A DNA stretch of 9,462 nucleotides from Paracoccaceae bacterium. GTDB taxonomy: Bacteria; Pseudomonadota; Alphaproteobacteria; Rhodobacterales; Rhodobacteraceae. The position numbers and the translations under genes were made by a program. The DNA is taken from NCBI GenBank assembly GCA_006227805.1, contig SBFT01000124.1, forward strand, positions 1-9,462, given 5' to 3'. Below, in pieces: positions 6,298-9,462 of this stretch (position 1 is the first letter of the stretch; each line of letters opens with the position of its first letter). The notes beneath the pieces are model-generated. The model was given only the letters and a program-made list of their open reading frames with translations. It was not told where the DNA came from and did not search any database.

Positions 6298-6779
6298 TGC
6301 CGCGGCTCTTCGCCTATACGGACGGCGCCTGTTCCGGCAATCCAGGCCCTGGCGGATGGGGCGTCCTGTTGCGCGCGATGGAGGGCGAGACGGTGGTGAA
6401 GGAGCGCGAGTTGCAGGGCGGCGAGGCCGAAACCACCAACAACCGGATGGAACTCATGGCCGCGATCATGGCGCTGGAAACGCTGGGCCGCGCCGCCAGC
6501 CTGACGGTGGTGACCGACAGCGCCTACGTCAAGCACGGCGTCACCGGCTGGATTCATGGCTGGAAGAAGAACGGCTGGAAGACTGCCGACCGCAAGCCGG
6601 TCAAGAACGCCGAGTTGTGGCAGCGCCTGGACGCCGCGCAGGCCCGCCACGACGTGCGCTGGGAATGGATCAAGGGCCACGCCGGTCATCCCGAGAATGA
6701 ACGCGCGGACGAACTGGCCCGCGCCGGCATGGCGCCCTTCAAGCCGAAACGGCAGCGCCCGTCGCCGGTTTCCGAATAG
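6297..6779 (+). CDS. rnhA: Ribonuclease HI
   Basis: Cleaves the RNA strand of RNA/DNA hybrids (R-loops, replication primers) in the cytoplasm. The product has 160 residues, close to the 155 of E. coli. The acidic quartet is complete: D9 in AYTDGACSGNPGPGGWG (6-22), E52 in TTNNRMELMAA (46-56), D74 in VVTDSAYVKHG (71-81) and D138 in NERADELA (134-141). The mobile-loop H128 lies in WIKGHAGHPEN (124-134). The basic handle segment GWKKNGWKTADRKPVKN (88-104) is also present. It is the last gene of the ispH operon, starting at the one-base TGATG overlap. Its stop codon lies at the base of a terminator-like hairpin. Confidence 0.98.
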   Translation: MPRLFAYTDGACSGNPGPGGWGVLLRAMEGETVVKERELQGGEAETTNNRMELMAAIMALETLGRAASLTVVTDSAYVKHGVTGWIHGWKKNGWKTADRKPVKNAELWQRLDAAQARHDVRWEWIKGHAGHPENERADELARAGMAPFKPKRQRPSPVSE

Positions 6780-6793
6780 GGGGCTCCGCCCCC
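6779..6793 (+). terminator. GC hairpin at the rnhA stop
   Basis: GGGGGC (6779-6784), loop TCC, GCCCCC (6788-6793): a perfect 6-bp stem starting on the last base of the rnhA stop codon. No T-run follows. It is the left outer arm of the composite palindrome and a plausible transcript end for the ispH operon. Confidence 0.55.
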
Positions 6794-6812
6794 GCCGCGC
6801 TGGCGCGCGTCT

Positions 6813-6885
6813 CCCCCGGGATATTTTCGGCGAGAGGAAGCCCAGGGGGCCTGCATCTTCCTCTCGCCGAAAATATCCCAGGGGG
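6813..6885. repeat. Large perfect inverted repeat between convergent operons
   Basis: A 23-nt box beginning GGGATATTTTCGGCG (6818-6840) is repeated exactly in reverse complement at 6857-6879, separated by a 16-nt loop. Outside it, CCCCC (6813-6817) pairs with GGGGG (6881-6885) past a single bulged A (6880), giving a stem of about 28 bp. The AT-rich core TATTTT / AAAATA stands out from the GC-rich surroundings. I remember very similar boxes ending in GAGAGGAAG or like sequences as frequent intergenic repeats in Rhodobacteraceae. The position between convergent rnhA and the minus-strand operon fits a bidirectional terminator or mRNA-stabilising 3' end. Confidence 0.85.
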
Positions 6886-6888
6886 TCT

Positions 6889-6905
6889 GGGGGACAGCGT
6901 CCCCC
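6889..6905 (-). terminator. GC hairpin on the right side of the palindrome
   Basis: GGGGGAC (6889-6895), loop AGC, GTCCCCC (6899-6905): a perfect 7-bp stem. It lies about 30 nt past the stop of the last minus-strand gene and mirrors the hairpin at the rnhA stop. No T-run follows directly, but the large inverted repeat with its T-rich core comes next in that direction. Confidence 0.5.
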
Positions 6906-6934
6906 GGCCTCACCGTCCGGACGCAGGCCCGGCG

Positions 6935-7171
6935 CTATTTCCGGATATACCTCTCCCAGAGCCAGATCAGCAGAAGCGCGCCCAGAACGGCCCCCACCAG
7001 GCCGCCCAGCATCGATCCCGCCATGAGCAGGAAGCGCAGGACCAGCCCGCCGATCAGCGCGCCCAGGATGCCGATGACGATGGTGGTGATGATGTCGGTT
7101 TCCAGGCGCATCAGGCGGGTCGCCAGGAATCCCGCCGCGGCGCCGAGGATGATCAGGTAGATGACGGGCAT
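6935..7171 (-). CDS. GlsB/YeaQ/YmgE-like small membrane protein
   Basis: The product has 78 residues and three predicted membrane helices (about 3-19, 26-48 and 52-72). The Gly-rich pattern IILGAAAGFLATRLMR (7-22) and IVIGILGALIGGLVLRF (31-47) is typical of the GlsB/YeaQ/YmgE family, also called transglycosylase-associated proteins. The family is often stress-induced; its molecular function is unknown and no transglycosylase activity is implied. It ends WLWERYIRK with a positive tail, expected on the cytoplasmic side. The ATG at 7171 has GGAG 9 nt upstream. It starts 5 nt after the previous gene and is the last gene of the def-fmt strand before the palindrome. Confidence 0.82.
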   Translation of the reverse strand: MPVIYLIILGAAAGFLATRLMRLETDIITTIVIGILGALIGGLVLRFLLMAGSMLGGLVGAVLGALLLIWLWERYIRK

Positions 7172-7176
7172 CGGCT

Positions 7177-7419
7177 CTATCTCCGGTCACGCCAGTGGAA
7201 GGGCACGATGATCAGGGCGCCGACGGAGGAGATCACCGCGTTCATGCCCGGACTGCCGAAGCCGATCCCGAACATCCGGCCCACGACATGGAACAGCATC
7301 GCGCCGCCGATGCAGATGATGATCGACTGCAGGTAGCCGTTCTTCGTCCAGCCGGTCTTTTCGGACACGTAACCGATGATCCCCGCGATCACGACCGTGC
7401 CCATGAAGGTGATGAACAT
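7177..7419 (-). CDS. Small three-helix membrane protein, distantly GlsB/YeaQ-like
   Basis: The product has 80 residues with hydrophobic segments at about 4-18, 31-48 and 58-74. The connecting segment YVSEKTGWTKNGYLQSI (17-33) and the Gly-rich GIGFGSPGMNAVISSVGALI (51-70) recall the transglycosylase-associated/GlsB superfamily. It is clearly different from its downstream neighbour, so this is not a recent duplication. The ATG at 7419 has AGGAG at 7427-7431, 7 nt upstream. Only 13 nt separate it from the fmt stop and 5 nt from the next gene, so it is probably co-transcribed with both. Function is unknown; a stress-related envelope role is an inference from the family. Confidence 0.72.
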   Translation of the reverse strand: MFITFMGTVVIAGIIGYVSEKTGWTKNGYLQSIIICIGGAMLFHVVGRMFGIGFGSPGMNAVISSVGALIIVPFHWRDRR

Positions 7420-7432
7420 GCCCGCGCTCCTG

Positions 7433-8338
7433 TCAGAGTTGCGTGCCCCGCGGCACCGGGAAGCCGCGCAGGAATTCGTCCCGATCCTGCGGCCCCTTGC
7501 CCGCGCGTTGCAAGCGCAAAAGCCCGACGGCGCCGGTGCCGCAGGCGATCGTGAGCCTGTCGTCCAGCACCTCGCCCGGGGCGCCTTGGCCCTCGGTCAG
7601 CCGACAGGCAAGAAGCTTGACGCGTTCGCCCTGGATCTCGGTCCAGGCCCCGGGAAAGGGCGAGAGGCCCCGGATCCGGCGGTCGACCTCAGCCGCGGGC
7701 CGCGTCCAGTCGACGTGCGCTTCCGCCTTGTCGATCTTGGCGGCATAGGTGACGCCGGCCTCGGGCTGGGGCCGCGGGGTCAGGTCGTCGATCCGCGACA
7801 GCGCCGCCACGATGGCCCGCGCGCCGATCGCCGACAGGCGGTCGTGCAACTCACCGGTCGTCTCGGCAGGGTCGATCGGGGTCGCCTCGCACAGCAGGAC
7901 CGGCCCGGTGTCGAGGCCCTCCTCCATCCGCATGATGCAGACGCCGGTCTCCGCGTCCCCCGCCATGATCGCGCGGTGGATGGGCGCAGCCCCCCGCCAG
8001 CGCGGCAAAAGGCTCGCGTGGATGTTCAGGCAGCCGCGCGCGGGCGCGTCCAGGACCGCCCGGGGCAGGATCAGACCATAGGCCACCACCACGGCGATCT
8101 CGGCCCTCAGCGCGGCGAACTCGGCCTGCACCTCGGCCGATTTCAGCGAAACGGGATGGCGCACCGGCAGGCCCAGCGCCTGCGCGCGCACCTGCACGGG
8201 GCTGGGGCGATCCTTCTTGCCGCGGCCCGCCGGGCGTGGCGGCTGGGTATAGACGCAGGCGATCTCGTGGCCCGCCGCGACCAGCGCGTCGAGCGCCGGA
8301 ACCGAGAAGTCCGGCGTGCCCATGAAGACGACCTTCAT
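7433..8338 (-). CDS. fmt: Methionyl-tRNA formyltransferase
   Basis: Formylates initiator Met-tRNA with 10-formyl-tetrahydrofolate, allowing bacterial translation initiation. The product has 301 residues. The N-terminal formyltransferase fold starts MKVVFMGTPDFSVPALDAL (1-19), with the tRNA-contacting loop PAGRGKKDRPSPVQ (36-49). The catalytic triad is N105 and H107 in LNIHASLLPRWRGAAPI (104-120) and D143 in EEGLDTGPVL (139-148). The C-terminal domain begins near 205, with IRGLSPFPGAWT (222-233) recognisable. The length is close to E. coli Fmt (about 315). The ATG at 8338 overlaps the stop of the deformylase gene (ATGA). Fmt and Def act on the same formyl group at the start and end of initiation, which explains the clustering. 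Confidence 0.98.
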   Translation of the reverse strand: MKVVFMGTPDFSVPALDALVAAGHEIACVYTQPPRPAGRGKKDRPSPVQVRAQALGLPVRHPVSLKSAEVQAEFAALRAEIAVVVAYGLILPRAVLDAPARGCLNIHASLLPRWRGAAPIHRAIMAGDAETGVCIMRMEEGLDTGPVLLCEATPIDPAETTGELHDRLSAIGARAIVAALSRIDDLTPRPQPEAGVTYAAKIDKAEAHVDWTRPAAEVDRRIRGLSPFPGAWTEIQGERVKLLACRLTEGQGAPGEVLDDRLTIACGTGAVGLLRLQRAGKGPQDRDEFLRGFPVPRGTQL

Positions 8339-8832
8339 GGGCGCCCCTTCCGCGCGCGGCGCATCAGGAGGTCGCGCCTCGCAGCGCCCAGGTTGTCGAA
8401 ATACATCCGCCCGTTCAGGTGGTCGATCTGGTGCTGCACGCTGGTGGCGTCGAGATCGGCGAAGGCACGTTCGACCAGCTGTCCCCGATCGTCGAGGAAC
8501 CGCACCGTCACGCGGCGCGGCCGCTTCATCCGGGCCGAGACGCCGGGCAGGCATGGGCTGCCCTCCTCCCATTCGAAGAGTTCGGACGAGGCGTCGAGGA
8601 TCTCGGGGTTCGCCAGCCGCACCGCGCGGCCGCGTGTCTCGGACGTGTCCACCACGGCGAGGCGCAGCATCACGCCGATCTGGGGGGCTGCAAGGCCGAC
8701 GCCGGGCATCGCCTCCATCGTGTCGATCATGTCGGTCCAGATGGCGCGGATCCCGTCGGTGATCGCGGGCACCGCCTCCGCCGGGGTGCGCAGGCGCCTG
8801 TCGGGCCAGCGCAGGATGGGGCGCACGCTCAT
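8335..8832 (-). CDS. Peptide deformylase paralogue with altered metal-site and catalytic residues
   Basis: The product has 165 residues and the full deformylase fold. Motif 1, GVGLAAPQIG (44-53), is intact. Motif 2 reads EGSPCLPG (90-97) instead of EGCLSIPG. Motif 3 reads QHQIDH (133-138) instead of HExDH. The distance from the motif 2 ligand to the first His is 42 residues in the neighbouring deformylase (C94 to H136) and in E. coli (C90 to H132). Here that position is S92, while C94 is two residues off. The catalytic Glu is Q135. Both His ligands (H134, H138) remain. Lower or lost deformylase activity is therefore expected, though the frame is intact and other positions look constrained. 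It overlaps its neighbours by ATGA on both sides. I do not give it a def number because the function is uncertain. Confidence 0.9.
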   Translation of the reverse strand: MSVRPILRWPDRRLRTPAEAVPAITDGIRAIWTDMIDTMEAMPGVGLAAPQIGVMLRLAVVDTSETRGRAVRLANPEILDASSELFEWEEGSPCLPGVSARMKRPRRVTVRFLDDRGQLVERAFADLDATSVQHQIDHLNGRMYFDNLGAARRDLLMRRARKGRP

Positions 8833-9323
8833 GCGGCGTAGGCGGCCTCGGCCGCGGCGCGCGCGTCCGAAGACAGGCGGTCGAAGGTCACCACCCCGTT
8901 CAGGTGATCGAGTTCGTGCTGAACGCAGGCGGCGGCGAAGCCGGTGAAGACCTGGCTCACGCGCGCGCCGTCGAGGCTGGTCCAGATCAGGTGCACGCGG
9001 GCGGGGCGTGTCACCTCGACGCTGATGCCGGGGATCGACAGGCAGCCCTCGGACATCGTCGCGGTCTCGTCCCCCGAAGACAGGATTTCGGGGTTGAGGT
9101 AGACCTGCGGATCGCGTGTGCCCTCCTTCCAGGTGAAATCGGTCACGAAGAGGCGGTTCAGGATGCCCACCTGCGGGGCGGCCAGGCCCCGGCCCGGCGC
9201 GGCATACATCGTCTCGAGCATGTCGGCGGCCTGCCTGCGGATCGCCTCGGTGATCCCCTCGACCGGATCGCAGACCCGGCCGAGGCGCGGGTCGGGCCAG
9301 AGCACGATGGGCAGAACGCTCAT
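8829..9323 (-). CDS. def: Peptide deformylase, second copy with complete active site
   Basis: Removes the N-formyl group from nascent proteins at the ribosome. The product has 164 residues. All three motifs are canonical: GRGLAAPQVG (44-53), EGCLSIPGISVEVTRP (92-107) with metal ligand C94, and QHELDHLNG (135-143) with H136, catalytic E137 and H140. The C-terminus is short (SSDARAAAEAAYAA) and lacks the long basic helix usual in Def1 enzymes. In E. coli that helix helps ribosome docking, so this copy may dock less well or act on other substrates. The ATG at 9323 overlaps the upstream deformylase stop, and its own TGA overlaps the next start (ATGA at 8829-8832). Confidence 0.95.
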   Translation of the reverse strand: MSVLPIVLWPDPRLGRVCDPVEGITEAIRRQAADMLETMYAAPGRGLAAPQVGILNRLFVTDFTWKEGTRDPQVYLNPEILSSGDETATMSEGCLSIPGISVEVTRPARVHLIWTSLDGARVSQVFTGFAAACVQHELDHLNGVVTFDRLSSDARAAAEAAYAA

Positions 9324-9462
9324 GCCCGCGCCCGGTCGCGCTTGAGCTTCTGCATCTTGCGCGTGATCAGCTGGCGTTTCAGCGGCGTCAGGTAGTCGAT
9401 GAACAGCTTGCCGTTCAGGTGGTCGATCTCGTGCTGCACGCAGGTGGCCCAGAGACCGTCGA
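9320..9462 (-). CDS. def: Peptide deformylase, first copy of the cluster (C-terminal part)
   Basis: Only the last 46 residues are in the window; the gene continues past the right edge. They begin DGLWATCVQHEIDHLNGKLF. This contains the complete third motif HEIDH with catalytic Glu, and a basic C-terminal helix follows (LKRQLITRKMQKLKRDRARA at the end). That tail is what is expected of a ribosome-docking Def1 enzyme, so this is probably the main housekeeping deformylase. Motifs 1 and 2 cannot be judged. Its TGA (9322-9320) overlaps the start of the second copy. Confidence 0.93.
   Translation of the reverse strand, partial: DGLWATCVQHEIDHLNGKLFIDYLTPLKRQLITRKMQKLKRDRARA

Noticed and set aside
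6813..6885. Reading the inverted repeat as terminal repeats of a transposable element or as a CRISPR unit
   Set aside because: The arms enclose only 16 nt with no coding capacity, and no direct repeats with spacers are present.
8335..8832. Calling the altered deformylase a pseudogene
   Set aside because: The frame is intact, of normal length, with overlapping junctions and conserved fold motifs; only active-site residues differ, so a changed function is as likely as decay.
7376..8947. 523-residue plus-strand open frame opposite fmt and the deformylases
   Set aside because: Composition is Arg/Gly/Pro/Ala-rich as expected for the antisense of GC-rich genes. The minus strand carries clear fmt and def motifs throughout.

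Overview
The window is a GC-rich, densely packed stretch of chromosome from an alphaproteobacterium. It is most likely a member of the Rhodobacteraceae (Rhodobacter/Paracoccus-like). This rests on the neighbourhood folK-rpoZ-rel, the long omega subunit with an acidic tail, the ispH/GST/DUF3429/rnhA cluster, the def-def-def-fmt cluster and an intergenic palindrome type I associate with this family. No species call is possible from the sequence alone, and I see no sign of phage, plasmid, transposon, CRISPR or tRNA/rRNA genes.

Layout. (1) 1-1938, minus strand: folK, then rpoZ, then the N-terminal 292 residues of a bifunctional (p)ppGpp synthetase/hydrolase that runs off the left edge. rpoZ and rel are 16 nt apart, and rpoZ has a plausible sigma-70-type promoter. 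(2) 2083-2655, plus strand: a NYN/PIN-like (LabA/DUF88) putative RNase, divergent from folK. (3) 2672-4050, minus strand: a membrane-anchored c-type cytochrome followed, after 107 nt, by a stand-alone cobalamin-binding sensor resembling AerR/PpaA-type regulators. (4) 4209-6779, plus strand: a tightly overlapping operon of ispH (isoprenoid synthesis), a glutathione S-transferase-like protein, a DUF3429 membrane protein and rnhA. (5) 6779-6905: a large composite palindrome that probably ends both converging operons. (6) 6935-9462, minus strand: three peptide deformylase genes in a row (the first cut by the right edge), fmt, and two small GlsB/YeaQ-like membrane proteins. The deformylase and fmt genes overlap at ATGA junctions.

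Together this is mostly housekeeping: stringent response and RNA polymerase, folate, isoprenoids, RNA/DNA hybrid removal, and N-formyl-methionine addition and removal. I found no wholly new system. The points most worth a second look are the middle deformylase, which has Ser where the metal-ligand Cys should be and Gln where the catalytic Glu should be, in an otherwise intact gene; the symmetric palindrome at 6779-6905; and the cobalamin sensor with an ExHxxG motif and no recognisable DNA-binding domain or partner repressor nearby.
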